From: Flaviramulus sp. BrNp1-15
GTDB lineage: Bacteria > Bacteroidota > Bacteroidia > Flavobacteriales > Flavobacteriaceae
DNA: 64,000 nt
Direction: 5' to 3'
Assembly (NCBI RefSeq): GCF_022259695.1
Contig: NZ_CP092099.1
Location: forward strand, 728,471 to 792,470
The position numbers and the translations under genes were made by a program. The notes beneath the pieces are model-generated. The model saw nothing but the letters and a program-made list of their open reading frames with translations, searched no databases and was not told where the DNA came from. Below, piece by piece: positions 50,883 through 59,333 of the stretch (position 1 is its first letter; the number at the start of each line of letters is the position of its first letter).

Positions 50883-51353
50883 TTAAATATGAATTTGTCT
50901 CTCGAAAGGTTGATCTAAAGAAATAAGTGATTCGGTTCTTAAAACCCCAGTAATAGTTTGAATATCTTTGGTAATTAATTGCATTAAATGAGCATTATTT
51001 AAACAAAGTAATTTTACAAATATATTGTAGTTGCCAGTAGTATAATGGCACTCAATAACCTCTGGTATTCTTTTTAATGCTCTTACAACATCATCAGTAA
51101 GGGCTACTTTGTCTAGATATATGCCTACAAAAGCTAATGTAGAATATCCTAAAACTTTAGGGTTAATAATAAATTTTGAGCCAGAGATAAGTTTAGATTT
51201 TTCAAGTTTGCGTAACCTTTGGTGTATTGCTGCTCCAGATATACCAACATTTCTTGCAATTTCTAAAATAGGTGTTCTGGCATCTTGCATTAAAGCACGT
51301 AAAATTTTTTTATCAATACCATCAATAGTTATAGTCTTATTTTTTTTCTTCAT
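50883..51353 (-). CDS. Lrp/AsnC family transcriptional regulator
   Basis: Feast/famine regulator of 156 residues with N-terminal winged HTH (IDKKILRALMQDARTPILEIA, GISGAAIHQRLRKLEKS) and C-terminal RAM ligand domain (from about 75: LAFVGIYLDKVALTDDVV, VIECHYTTGNYNIFVKLLC). The next gene upstream on the same strand encodes a saccharopine-dehydrogenase-like enzyme, so an amino acid such as lysine is a reasonable effector guess. Repeat B lies between the two. Confidence 0.92.
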   Translation of the reverse strand: MKKKNKTITIDGIDKKILRALMQDARTPILEIARNVGISGAAIHQRLRKLEKSKLISGSKFIINPKVLGYSTLAFVGIYLDKVALTDDVVRALKRIPEVIECHYTTGNYNIFVKLLCLNNAHLMQLITKDIQTITGVLRTESLISLDQPFERQIHI

Positions 51354-51412
51354 TCTTATTTTAATCTAGAAGTTAAAAATAGCTATTTACTTTTAAATTG
51401 AAACTATATAGT

Positions 51413-51493
51413 GCGTTAGCGATTGAAATGAAAATCCTTTTACTGTTTTAGTAAAAGATTGCAATGTAAAGCGCGACCCAATGGGGAACGCCC
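51413..51493 (-). repeat. GGGCGTT...AACGC structured repeat, copy B
   Basis: On the minus strand: GGGCGTTCCC, GGTCGCGCTTTACATTGCAA, TCTTTTACT hairpin (CTTTTACT/AGTAAAAG), GGATTTTCATTTCAATCGCT, AACGC. Same order of blocks as copy A but a shorter central hairpin (81 nt in total). Confidence 0.75.
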
Positions 51494-51498
51494 AAACA

Positions 51499-52863
51499 CT
51501 AATTGTTTAAAGGGTTGTAACCTAAATAAGGGACTTCTTTTTCATTAAACGTGATGCCGAAAGTTTTTAGCTCCTGTAAAATGGGTTGATAAATTTCTTT
51601 GGTAATAGGAATTTGAACCCCTGGAGTTTTTATTTTTCCGTTTAAAATGGCAAGTGTTGCCATAGCAACAGGCAAACCAACGGTTTTTGCCATAGCAGTG
51701 TAAGTTTGGTCTTCGCCAAGAACCACCATATTTGCATCTATTTGATACTTTTTACCAGCTTTCTCATAACCAAATTTATGATACATTACAATCATATCTT
51801 TATCGTCTTTGGCAAGAGTCCAGCTATCCATTAATATTTTTTGAAGAATTTGAGCTGGTGTAGCTTTTTTAAGTTCTACGCGTTTATTAGGATTGAAAAT
51901 ATCTAGTTCTTCAAGTTTATCCCAAACGATATCGTCTTGATCTATTTTAAGTTGATGTCTTAGTTTAAGTTCTACAGAATCTGAGTGACTATATGGTAAA
52001 AAGGCATTTACAAAATCGCGATAGCTCATATTCTCACTATCGTCTATGGTATAGCTATCATCGGTCATTCCTAAGGTTACAAAAATATTCCAAGCTCTAC
52101 TAAAACCTACGCGTCGCATAGTACCACGGTATAATGTTTTAACTTTATCTAAACCATAAACGCTTTGGTATTTTAGAGAATCTCTATTGGCATAAACTTC
52201 AAAGCGTCCAAAACCATCAATATTTAAAAACTCGGTTCGTCTAAATAAACGGTGATAAGGAATATATTTATAAGTGCCTTCCTGTAAAAATTTTGCAGCA
52301 CCACCTTGGCCAGCAATAACAACATTTCTGGGATTCCAGGTGAATTTGTAATTCCAAAGGTTGTTATCACTTTCTGGAGCTACTAATCCGCCAGTAAACG
52401 ATTCGAATAGAATAATGTTGCCGCCATTATCGCGAATATTATCTAAGACTTGCATGGCGCTCATATGATCTATACCAGGGTCTACCCCAATTTCATTCAT
52501 GAGAATAAGGTTGTTGGCTTTAGCATCTTCATCTAAAGCTTGCATTTCTTTACTAACATAAGATGCAGTTACCATATGTTTTTTATATGAAATACAATCT
52601 TTAGCAACCTCAATATGAAAACGAGCAGGTAGCATAGACACTACAATATCTGCATTTTTAATAGCGAGAGTTCTAGAAGTTTCATCAAAAACATCTAAAG
52701 CTATGGCTTCGGCATTTTTATGATTACCAATTAATTTTCTAGCATTTTCAATATTTAGATCACCAACAGTGATGAATAGATTCTCTGAAACTGATTTGTC
52801 TAGTAAGTATTTTAAGAGGTAAGATGCAGATTTTCCAGAACCAATTATTAAAATTTTTCGCAT
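51499..52863 (-). CDS. saccharopine dehydrogenase family protein
   Basis: NAD(P)-dependent oxidoreductase-like protein of 454 residues. Rossmann start MRKILIIGSGKSASYLLKYL with GSGxxA, then DVFDETSRTLAIKNADIVVSMLPARFH and NEIGVDPGIDHMSAMQVLDNI, a signature of saccharopine reductase/dehydrogenases (LYS9-like). The C-terminal domain (about 130-400) fits the family. It may act in lysine metabolism or on a related imino acid; the full LKR/SDH fusion is not present. Cotranscribed with the Lrp gene or separated by repeat B. Confidence 0.88.
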   Translation of the reverse strand: MRKILIIGSGKSASYLLKYLLDKSVSENLFITVGDLNIENARKLIGNHKNAEAIALDVFDETSRTLAIKNADIVVSMLPARFHIEVAKDCISYKKHMVTASYVSKEMQALDEDAKANNLILMNEIGVDPGIDHMSAMQVLDNIRDNGGNIILFESFTGGLVAPESDNNLWNYKFTWNPRNVVIAGQGGAAKFLQEGTYKYIPYHRLFRRTEFLNIDGFGRFEVYANRDSLKYQSVYGLDKVKTLYRGTMRRVGFSRAWNIFVTLGMTDDSYTIDDSENMSYRDFVNAFLPYSHSDSVELKLRHQLKIDQDDIVWDKLEELDIFNPNKRVELKKATPAQILQKILMDSWTLAKDDKDMIVMYHKFGYEKAGKKYQIDANMVVLGEDQTYTAMAKTVGLPVAMATLAILNGKIKTPGVQIPITKEIYQPILQELKTFGITFNEKEVPYLGYNPLNN

Positions 52864-52973
52864 ATTGGGTTTTGTTGAGTAATTTTGTTTTTTTCTAACT
52901 AAGAGCTTATATAGCTTTTTGTTTTACGAAATTAATGAATATAAAGCGTATTTGTTGCGAATAATTTATAAAA

Positions 52974-53366
52974 ATGAATAAAAAAATTTTAGTTTTGGCA
53001 TCTGTTTTAGGTGTATTAAGTATTGTTTTGGGGGCTTTTGGAGCGCATGGTTTAAAACAGTTAATTACGAGCGAAGCCATAGCTACTTTTGAGGTAGGTG
53101 TTCGCTATCAAATGTATCATGCTATTTTATTACTTTTTGTTGGAAGTACAGTTTTGATAAAACCAAAAACTAAAAAAATAATATTTTATTTGGTTGTAAT
53201 AGGCATATTATTTTTTTCTGGATCTATATATGCTCTTGCAACTAATGGATTAACAAATTTCGATTTTAAAACCATCGGATTTATTACACCTATAGGTGGA
53301 TTGCTTTTAATTTTAGCTTGGGTTTTTATGTTAGTCGATTTTATTAAAATGAAAAAATACAATTGA
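52974..53366 (+). CDS. DUF423 membrane protein
   Basis: Small inner-membrane protein of 130 residues with four helices and the conserved opening LGVLSIVLGAFGAHGLKQL and RYQMYHAILLLFVG. DUF423 proteins are widespread and have no established function. Single gene upstream of pckA. Confidence 0.88.
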   Translation: MNKKILVLASVLGVLSIVLGAFGAHGLKQLITSEAIATFEVGVRYQMYHAILLLFVGSTVLIKPKTKKIIFYLVVIGILFFSGSIYALATNGLTNFDFKTIGFITPIGGLLLILAWVFMLVDFIKMKKYN

Positions 53367-53470
53367 AATATTTTACCAATAAAGGGTTATAATAAGTGGT
53401 ATTAATAATATAGAATAATTGGTATTATTTAATTTTAGCGGATCATTTTACTTTTACTTAAATTAAAACT

Positions 53471-53478
53471 TAATTTTG
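53471..53478 (+). promoter_or_regulatory. promoter -7 box for pckA
   Basis: TAATTTTG, 26 nt before the ATG at 53505. Confidence 0.55.
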
Positions 53479-53504
53479 AACAATAATTAAATTTATATAA
53501 AACT

Positions 53505-55121
53505 ATGGAGAATTACGACCAATCTACGAAAACGATTTCGTTAGAGAATTATGGAATTAAAAATGCCAAAGTTAATTATCAATTGTCGCCAGAAGAATTA
53601 CACAAAATCACAATAGAAAAAGGTTTGGGTGTTGAGGCGTCTTCGGGTGCCTTAGCAGTTAATACAGGCGAGTTTACAGGTCGTTCGCCAAAAGATAGAT
53701 TTATAGTTAAAGACGATATTACCAAAGATAAAATTTGGTGGGGAGATATAAATATTCCTTTTGAAACCGATAAGTTTGACAAATTATATAATAAAGTCGT
53801 TAATTACTTATCTAACAAAGAAGTTTTTGTACGTGATTGTTATGCTTGTGCAGATGAAAATTATAAGTTAAACATTCGTGTTATTAATGAATATCCTTGG
53901 AGCAACCAGTTTGCTTATAATATGTTTTTGCGACCAACAAAGAAAGAATTAGAAAATTTTTCTCCAGATTGGACAGTAGTAAATGCGCCAGGTTTTATGG
54001 CAAAATCTGAGGTAGATGGAACACGTCAACATAATTTTGCTATTTTAAATTTTACAAAAAAAATAGCATTAGTTGGTGGTACAGGTTATACAGGTGAAAT
54101 TAAAAAAGGCATTTTTTCAGCTTTAAATTTTATTCTTCCAGTGTTTAAAAACACTTTACCAATGCATTGTAGTGCTAATGTTGGAAAAGATGGAGATACA
54201 GCCATATTTTTTGGATTATCAGGTACGGGAAAAACAACATTATCAACAGATCCAAACAGAAGTTTAATTGGTGATGATGAACATGGTTGGACTAATGAAA
54301 ACACAGTATTTAATTTTGAAGGCGGTTGTTATGCTAAAGTGATTAATCTTTCAAGAGATAATGAGCCAGAAATATTTGATGCTATTAAAAAAGGTGCCAT
54401 TCTTGAAAATGTTATTTTAGATAAGGATGGTCATGTAGATTTTGAAGATACTTCAATTACACAAAACACGAGAGTAAGTTATCCAATTCATCATATTGAA
54501 AATATTCAAGTTCCATCTATTGGTAAAAACCCTAAAAACATATTCTTTTTAACGGCTGACGCTTTTGGTGTACTGCCTCCAATTTCTAAGTTAACACCTA
54601 GTCAGGCTGCTTATCACTTTATTTCTGGTTATACAGCAAAAGTTGCTGGGACAGAAGCAGGAGTAGTAGAGCCTGTACCATCATTTTCGGCATGTTTTGG
54701 AGCGCCTTTTATGCCTTTGCATCCATCAAAATATGCTGAAAAGTTAAGTAAAAAAATGATTGAGGCTGGAGTTAATGTTTGGTTAGTTAATACAGGATGG
54801 ACTGGAGGACCTTATGGTGTTGGTACAAGAATGAAGTTAAAATATACTCGTGCTATGATTAATGCAGTTTTAAACGGCGATTTAGGGTTGTATAATTATG
54901 ATGATTACCATATTCATTCTGTTTTTGGAGTTGCGCAACCAAGAACTTGTCCTAGAGTGCCAACAAGTGTTTTAAGTCCAAGAGCGACTTGGAACAATGA
55001 TGAAGCATATTATAAAACAGCCTTTAAATTAACTAACGCGTTTAGAGAAAACTTTAAGAAGTTTGAAGAACATTGTAGTGAAGAAATTAGACGTGGCGGA
55101 CCACAACGATATGCGTTTTAA
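53505..55121 (+). CDS. pckA: phosphoenolpyruvate carboxykinase (ATP)
   Basis: Converts oxaloacetate and ATP to phosphoenolpyruvate, the entry step of gluconeogenesis. Of 538 residues, the PEPCK kinase loop FFGLSGTGKTTLSTDP (about 230-245) and the family motif NVGKDGDTAIFFG are clear; IGDDEHGW binds metal; LVNTGWTGGPYGVGTRMKL is near 430-448. ATP type is indicated by the GxSGTGKT loop and length. Single gene with its own promoter and terminator. Confidence 0.97.
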   Translation: MENYDQSTKTISLENYGIKNAKVNYQLSPEELHKITIEKGLGVEASSGALAVNTGEFTGRSPKDRFIVKDDITKDKIWWGDINIPFETDKFDKLYNKVVNYLSNKEVFVRDCYACADENYKLNIRVINEYPWSNQFAYNMFLRPTKKELENFSPDWTVVNAPGFMAKSEVDGTRQHNFAILNFTKKIALVGGTGYTGEIKKGIFSALNFILPVFKNTLPMHCSANVGKDGDTAIFFGLSGTGKTTLSTDPNRSLIGDDEHGWTNENTVFNFEGGCYAKVINLSRDNEPEIFDAIKKGAILENVILDKDGHVDFEDTSITQNTRVSYPIHHIENIQVPSIGKNPKNIFFLTADAFGVLPPISKLTPSQAAYHFISGYTAKVAGTEAGVVEPVPSFSACFGAPFMPLHPSKYAEKLSKKMIEAGVNVWLVNTGWTGGPYGVGTRMKLKYTRAMINAVLNGDLGLYNYDDYHIHSVFGVAQPRTCPRVPTSVLSPRATWNNDEAYYKTAFKLTNAFRENFKKFEEHCSEEIRRGGPQRYAF

Positions 55122-55127
55122 AAACAA

Positions 55128-55158
55128 AAAAGGGATGATTTTAAAATCATCCCTTTTT
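55128..55158. terminator. bidirectional terminator after pckA
   Basis: AAAAAGGGATGATTTT / AAAATCATCCCTTTTT, a perfect palindrome between convergent pckA and hemD. Confidence 0.9.
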
Positions 55159-55178
55159 AATTCAATTTAAAATTGTAA

Positions 55179-55928
55179 TTATTTTCCTTTATTCACTTTT
55201 TCAATATATTTTTCTAAAGCCATAGTCATTGATGGTGTTTCAGGTGTTGGTGCAGCAATATCTACACGTAATCCTTTTTCTTCAACAGCTTTAACAGTTG
55301 TATTTCCAAAAACAGCTATACGCGTTTCATTTTGTTTAAAATCTGGAAAATTTTGAAATAAAGATTCTATTCCAGAAGGACTAAAAAACACTAAAACATC
55401 GTAGTATACGTTAGCTAAATCAGATAAATCGCTAACTACAGTTTTGTAAAATGTAGCTTGTTTCCAGTTTACACCTAAAGCATCTAAAGTTTCCGGAACT
55501 TCAGGTTTTACTTTATCTGTATTTGGTAATAAGAATTTTTCGTCTTTATATTTTTTTATTAATGGAGAAAGTTCAGAAAAAGTACGTTTACCAACATAAA
55601 TTTTACGCTTTCTATACACCACATATTTTTGAAGGTAATATGCAACAGCCTCAGACTGACAAAAATATTTCATAGAGTCTGGAACTTTAAATCGCATTTC
55701 TTCGGCTACTCTAAAAAAGTGGTCTACAGCATTTCTACTAGTTAATATAATAGCAGTGTAATTATTTAAATCAACTTTTTGCTGTCTTATATCTTTAGCT
55801 GATACGCCTTCAACATGTATAAAAGGTCTAAAGTCTATTTTTACACGTTGCTTCTCTTGTAAATCAAAGTAAGGAGAATTCTCTATTTTAGGTTCTGGTT
55901 GAGATACTAAAATGGTTTTTACTTTCAT
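55179..55928 (-). CDS. hemD: uroporphyrinogen-III synthase
   Basis: Closes and inverts hydroxymethylbilane to uroporphyrinogen III in haem synthesis. The ATG at 55928 gives 249 residues (MKVKTILVSQPEPK); a GTG at 55949 overlaps the DUF4271 stop (GTGA) and would add 7 residues. Typical pieces: IILTSRNAVDHFFRVAEEM, ILLPN-type FLLPNTDKVKPEVPETL, VFFSPSGIESLFQNFP and FGNTTVKAVEEKGLRV. Family sequences are poorly conserved, so I rely on these together. Follows DUF4271 on the same transcript. Confidence 0.88.
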   Translation of the reverse strand: MKVKTILVSQPEPKIENSPYFDLQEKQRVKIDFRPFIHVEGVSAKDIRQQKVDLNNYTAIILTSRNAVDHFFRVAEEMRFKVPDSMKYFCQSEAVAYYLQKYVVYRKRKIYVGKRTFSELSPLIKKYKDEKFLLPNTDKVKPEVPETLDALGVNWKQATFYKTVVSDLSDLANVYYDVLVFFSPSGIESLFQNFPDFKQNETRIAVFGNTTVKAVEEKGLRVDIAAPTPETPSMTMALEKYIEKVNKGK

Positions 55929-55945
55929 AAGCGCAATTGTTCGTT

Positions 55946-56593
55946 TCACAGGGTTAAAAACACCTTATATAAAATAACATAGGGTGCAATTTCAAGAGCG
56001 CAAAGATACAAAATAAAATAGAATAAGTTATTTTTTATTAGACTTTGATGTGTTTTAAATGAACTAATTAAGCCAATTATATTTACAATTAATAATAATG
56101 TAATTATTACATAAAATAATGTTAAAGTTGGCGTAAAAGTAAATAGTAGCAATGCATTTATGGGTAACAACAGAATACCTAAATAATTTTTATAACTTAT
56201 TTTTTGAAAAAGGTATTCATCAATCAACTTATCAATCTCAAATAAACTAGCTATTAAACGTTCAACGAGCACTTTTATTAAAATAATAATACCAATTCCA
56301 AACGCCACCTGAAGCATACTATTTATAGGTATTTGTTTAGTTTCAGTAAAATATTGATAGATAATAAAACAAAAAACAGAAAGAGATAGAATTAAGTTAA
56401 CAAATAATAAACCATCAAATTTGTCTAAGAATTTTTGGTCTCTAGCATAAATTTTCAGGTATTTATTATTGCCTAAAACAAGAATAAAATCTTCAAAACG
56501 TTTAGGTGAAGTTAGTTTTGCAATAGCTACAATAACTAAACCCAAAACAGTTAAAACAGTAAATAATTCGTTTGAAACTATATTACGAAGCAT
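55946..56593 (-). CDS. DUF4271 integral membrane protein
   Basis: A 215-residue protein with about six membrane helices (TVLTVLGLVIVAIAKL, LILSLSVFCFIIYQYF, MLQVAFGIGIIILIKVLV, LGILLLPINALLLFTF, FYVIITLLLIVNIIGLI, FYFILYLCALEIAPYVIL). This pattern, and its position just upstream of hemD, match DUF4271, which is common in Bacteroidota and unassigned. Divergent from the mannosyltransferase gene. Confidence 0.85.
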   Translation of the reverse strand: MLRNIVSNELFTVLTVLGLVIVAIAKLTSPKRFEDFILVLGNNKYLKIYARDQKFLDKFDGLLFVNLILSLSVFCFIIYQYFTETKQIPINSMLQVAFGIGIIILIKVLVERLIASLFEIDKLIDEYLFQKISYKNYLGILLLPINALLLFTFTPTLTLFYVIITLLLIVNIIGLISSFKTHQSLIKNNLFYFILYLCALEIAPYVILYKVFLTL

Positions 56594-56670
56594 GGCATAA
56601 AATTATTATAAATTTTAATACTTAGGTGTATTATTAAGGAATATTTAAAAAAAATAAACGCTTAATAATG

Positions 56671-56678
56671 TACATTTG
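56671..56678 (+). promoter_or_regulatory. promoter -7 box for the mannosyltransferase-pyrC operon
   Basis: TACATTTG, 34 nt before the ATG at 56713. Confidence 0.55.
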
Positions 56679-56712
56679 CTAAAAAATAAAAGGTTTCAAT
56701 TAAGAAGGAAGA

Positions 56713-57435
56713 ATGAAGGATACTGTTGTAATTATCCCAACATATAATGAAATAGAAAATATAGAAGCTATTATAAAAGCAGTCTTTTCTCAATCAGGCG
56801 ATATTCATATTCTTATTGTTGATGATAATTCTCCAGATTTAACAGCATTAAAAGTTAAAGAACTTCAAAAAGAATTTCCAGAAAGATTGTTTTTAGAAGT
56901 ACGTAAAGAAAAGTCTGGTTTAGGTACTGCTTATATTCATGGGTTTAAGTGGAGTTTAGAAAGAAAATATAACTACATATTTGAAATGGATGCCGATTTT
57001 TCACACGATCCAAAAGATATTATAAAACTGTATAATACATGTCACGTTGAAGGTGCAGATATGGCAATTGGCTCCAGATATGTAAAAGGAGTAAATGTTG
57101 TTAATTGGCCAATGGGTAGAGTGCTTTTGTCTTATTTAGCATCTAAATACGTACGCTTAATTACAGGCATGAAAATTGATGATACAACAGCAGGTTATGT
57201 ATGTTATAAACGAAAGGTGTTAGAGTCAATAGATTTAAATGCAATTAAGTTTATAGGATATGCGTTTCAAATTGAAATGAAATTCAAAACCTATTTGAAG
57301 AAATTTAAAATAGTTGAAGTTCCTGTAATTTTTACGGATAGAACATTAGGAGAATCTAAATTAAGCTCTGGAATAATATCTGAAGCTATTTTTGGTGTGA
57401 TCTCTATGAAACTTAAAAGTCTATTTAAAAAATAA
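56713..57435 (+). CDS. polyprenol monophosphomannose synthase (GT2)
   Basis: Family 2 glycosyltransferase of the DPM1 type that makes polyprenyl-phosphate mannose (or another hexose) as donor for envelope glycosylation. Key parts: VVIIPTYNEIENIEAII (4-20), LIVDDNSPDLTALKV, FEMDADFSHDPKD (metal-binding DxD, about 94-106) and GSRYVKG; ends without membrane helices (240 residues), so a soluble DPM1-like form. First gene of an operon with pyrC (9-nt gap) and the DUF4296 lipoprotein. Confidence 0.92.
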   Translation: MKDTVVIIPTYNEIENIEAIIKAVFSQSGDIHILIVDDNSPDLTALKVKELQKEFPERLFLEVRKEKSGLGTAYIHGFKWSLERKYNYIFEMDADFSHDPKDIIKLYNTCHVEGADMAIGSRYVKGVNVVNWPMGRVLLSYLASKYVRLITGMKIDDTTAGYVCYKRKVLESIDLNAIKFIGYAFQIEMKFKTYLKKFKIVEVPVIFTDRTLGESKLSSGIISEAIFGVISMKLKSLFKK

Positions 57436-57444
57436 TAGTTAAAA

Positions 57445-58788
57445 ATGAATAAGAAGACACTTATAAAAAATGCCAAAATAGTTAATGAAGGCACTGTTTT
57501 TAGTGGAGATATATTAATTGAAGGAGAATATATAAAAGAAATAAGTGAGTCTATAAGTGCAAAATCTCCAGATGTGCATGTTTTTGATGCCGAAGGAAAA
57601 TATATTCTGCCAGGAGCAATTGATGATCAAGTGCATTTTAGAGAGCCCGGGCTAACTCATAAAGCTAATATAGAAACAGAAAGTAAAGCGGCCATTGCTG
57701 GAGGCATTACCTCGTTTATAGAAATGCCTAATACTAAACCGCAAACCACAACTATTGAAAAACTTGAAGAAAAGTTCGAGATAGCTTCTAAAACTTCGTA
57801 TGCCAATTATTCTTTTATGTTTGGCGGAACTAATGATAATTTAGATGAAATTTTAAAATTAGATGTTAATCAGGTTGCTGGTTTAAAACTGTTTTTAGGG
57901 TCTTCTACAGGCAATATGTTAGTTGATGACCCAGAAGTTTTAGAAAATATCTTTAAAAGCACCAATATGCTTATTTCGGTGCATTGTGAAGATGAACACA
58001 CAATAAAAAAGAATTTTAACGAGTATTTTGAAAAATATGGTGATGATATTCCAATTAAATATCACCCCATTATAAGAAGTGAAGAAGCTTGTTATTTGTC
58101 GTCTTCAAAAGCTATAGAATTAGCAAAAAAAACTGGGGCAAGATTACATGTTTTTCATCTTTCAACAGGAAAAGAAACCAATTTGTTTACAAATAAAATT
58201 CCGTTAAAAGATAAAAAAATTACAGCAGAGGTTTGTATACATCATTTATGGTTTTCTGATGAAGATTACGATAAAAAAGGCACATTAATAAAATGGAATC
58301 CAGCTGTAAAAACTAAAGCAGATAGAGACCAATTGTGGCAAGCGTTACTTGATGATAGAATAGATGTAATTGCTACAGATCATGCCCCACATACTATCGA
58401 GGAAAAGAAAAATGTTTATACTAGCGCACCTTCTGGTGGTCCGTTAGTGCAACATGCTTTACCTGCCATGTTAGAAATGTATCATAGAGATAAAATTTCT
58501 TTAGAAAAAATAGTAGAGAAAATGTGTCATAATCCAGCTATTCTATTTCAGGTAGAAAGACGAGGTTATATAAAAGAAGGCTATTTTGCAGATTTGGTTG
58601 TGGTAGATTTAAATAACCCTTGGACAGTTACAAAAGATAATATTTTATATAAATGTAAATGGTCGCCTTTTGAAGGTACTACTTTTAAATCTAGAATTAC
58701 ACATACATTTTTAAACGGCGATTTGGTGTATCAAAACTCTAAGTTTAACAATATAAAATCTGCTAAACGATTAACTTTTAATAGATGA
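57445..58788 (+). CDS. pyrC: dihydroorotase
   Basis: Cyclic amidohydrolase of pyrimidine synthesis (carbamoyl-aspartate to dihydroorotate). 447 residues, class I type. Metal-site parts: DDQVHFREPGLTHK (about 58-71), the carbamylated lysine in GLKLFLGSSTGNM, His in SVHCEDEH and HVFHLSTG, and Asp in ATDHAPHTIEEK. The first His of the usual HxH is Gln here (QVH), so the binuclear site is altered; I recall QVHFREPG in other flavobacterial dihydroorotases. A catalytically silent or a distinct hydantoinase-like function cannot be excluded. Overlaps the DUF4296 gene by 4 nt (ATGA). Confidence 0.88.
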   Translation: MNKKTLIKNAKIVNEGTVFSGDILIEGEYIKEISESISAKSPDVHVFDAEGKYILPGAIDDQVHFREPGLTHKANIETESKAAIAGGITSFIEMPNTKPQTTTIEKLEEKFEIASKTSYANYSFMFGGTNDNLDEILKLDVNQVAGLKLFLGSSTGNMLVDDPEVLENIFKSTNMLISVHCEDEHTIKKNFNEYFEKYGDDIPIKYHPIIRSEEACYLSSSKAIELAKKTGARLHVFHLSTGKETNLFTNKIPLKDKKITAEVCIHHLWFSDEDYDKKGTLIKWNPAVKTKADRDQLWQALLDDRIDVIATDHAPHTIEEKKNVYTSAPSGGPLVQHALPAMLEMYHRDKISLEKIVEKMCHNPAILFQVERRGYIKEGYFADLVVVDLNNPWTVTKDNILYKCKWSPFEGTTFKSRITHTFLNGDLVYQNSKFNNIKSAKRLTFNR

Positions 58789-59333
58789 TTTTAAAAAAAA
58801 TAATAGTAAGCTTATGTGTTATTGTATTGTTTTCTGCTTGCAATAGGGTAAAAGGGCCAAAAAAACCTGATAATTTAATTTCTAAGGATAAAATGGTTGA
58901 GGTTTTAATAGATGCTAAACTTATTGGTTCTGCGGGTTCTGTAAACAAAATGATAATGAAAAACAAAGGTATAGATGTAAATACCTATGTTTTTGCTAAA
59001 CATAATATAGACAGCTTACAATTTGCTTTAAGTAATGATTATTATGCGTTTCATTTAGAAGATTACGAAGAGATTTATAATAGAGTAGAAGATAGTTTAA
59101 ATGCTCTCAAAACTAAATTCAAGGATTTAGAAGCTAAAGAGTGGAAGGAAAAAACAAAAAGAGAAGAAGATTCAATTAAAACGCTTTCAAAAGAGAAAGA
59201 TACTATTGGTCTCTCGAAAGTAAAAGACTCTTTAAAAATATTGTCTAAAAAAGATTCTTTAACACTTTTAAAAAGAAATATTCATAAAAAAGAAGGTTTA
59301 ATAGAGCCTATTTCAGATATTGATTTCCAATAG
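58785..59333 (+). CDS. DUF4296 lipoprotein
   Basis: Lipoprotein of 182 residues: lipobox VLFSACNRVKGPKKPDNLI (Cys19). The DUF4296 core is at about 30-100 (KMVEVLIDAKLIGSAGSVN, YVFAKHNIDSLQFALSNDYYA) and a highly charged Lys/Glu/Ser-rich coiled tail (about 100-182) follows. Function unknown. Its ATG overlaps the pyrC stop by 4 nt (coupling), and its 3' end overlaps the opposite epimerase gene by 26 nt. Confidence 0.88.
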   Translation: MILKKIIVSLCVIVLFSACNRVKGPKKPDNLISKDKMVEVLIDAKLIGSAGSVNKMIMKNKGIDVNTYVFAKHNIDSLQFALSNDYYAFHLEDYEEIYNRVEDSLNALKTKFKDLEAKEWKEKTKREEDSIKTLSKEKDTIGLSKVKDSLKILSKKDSLTLLKRNIHKKEGLIEPISDIDFQ

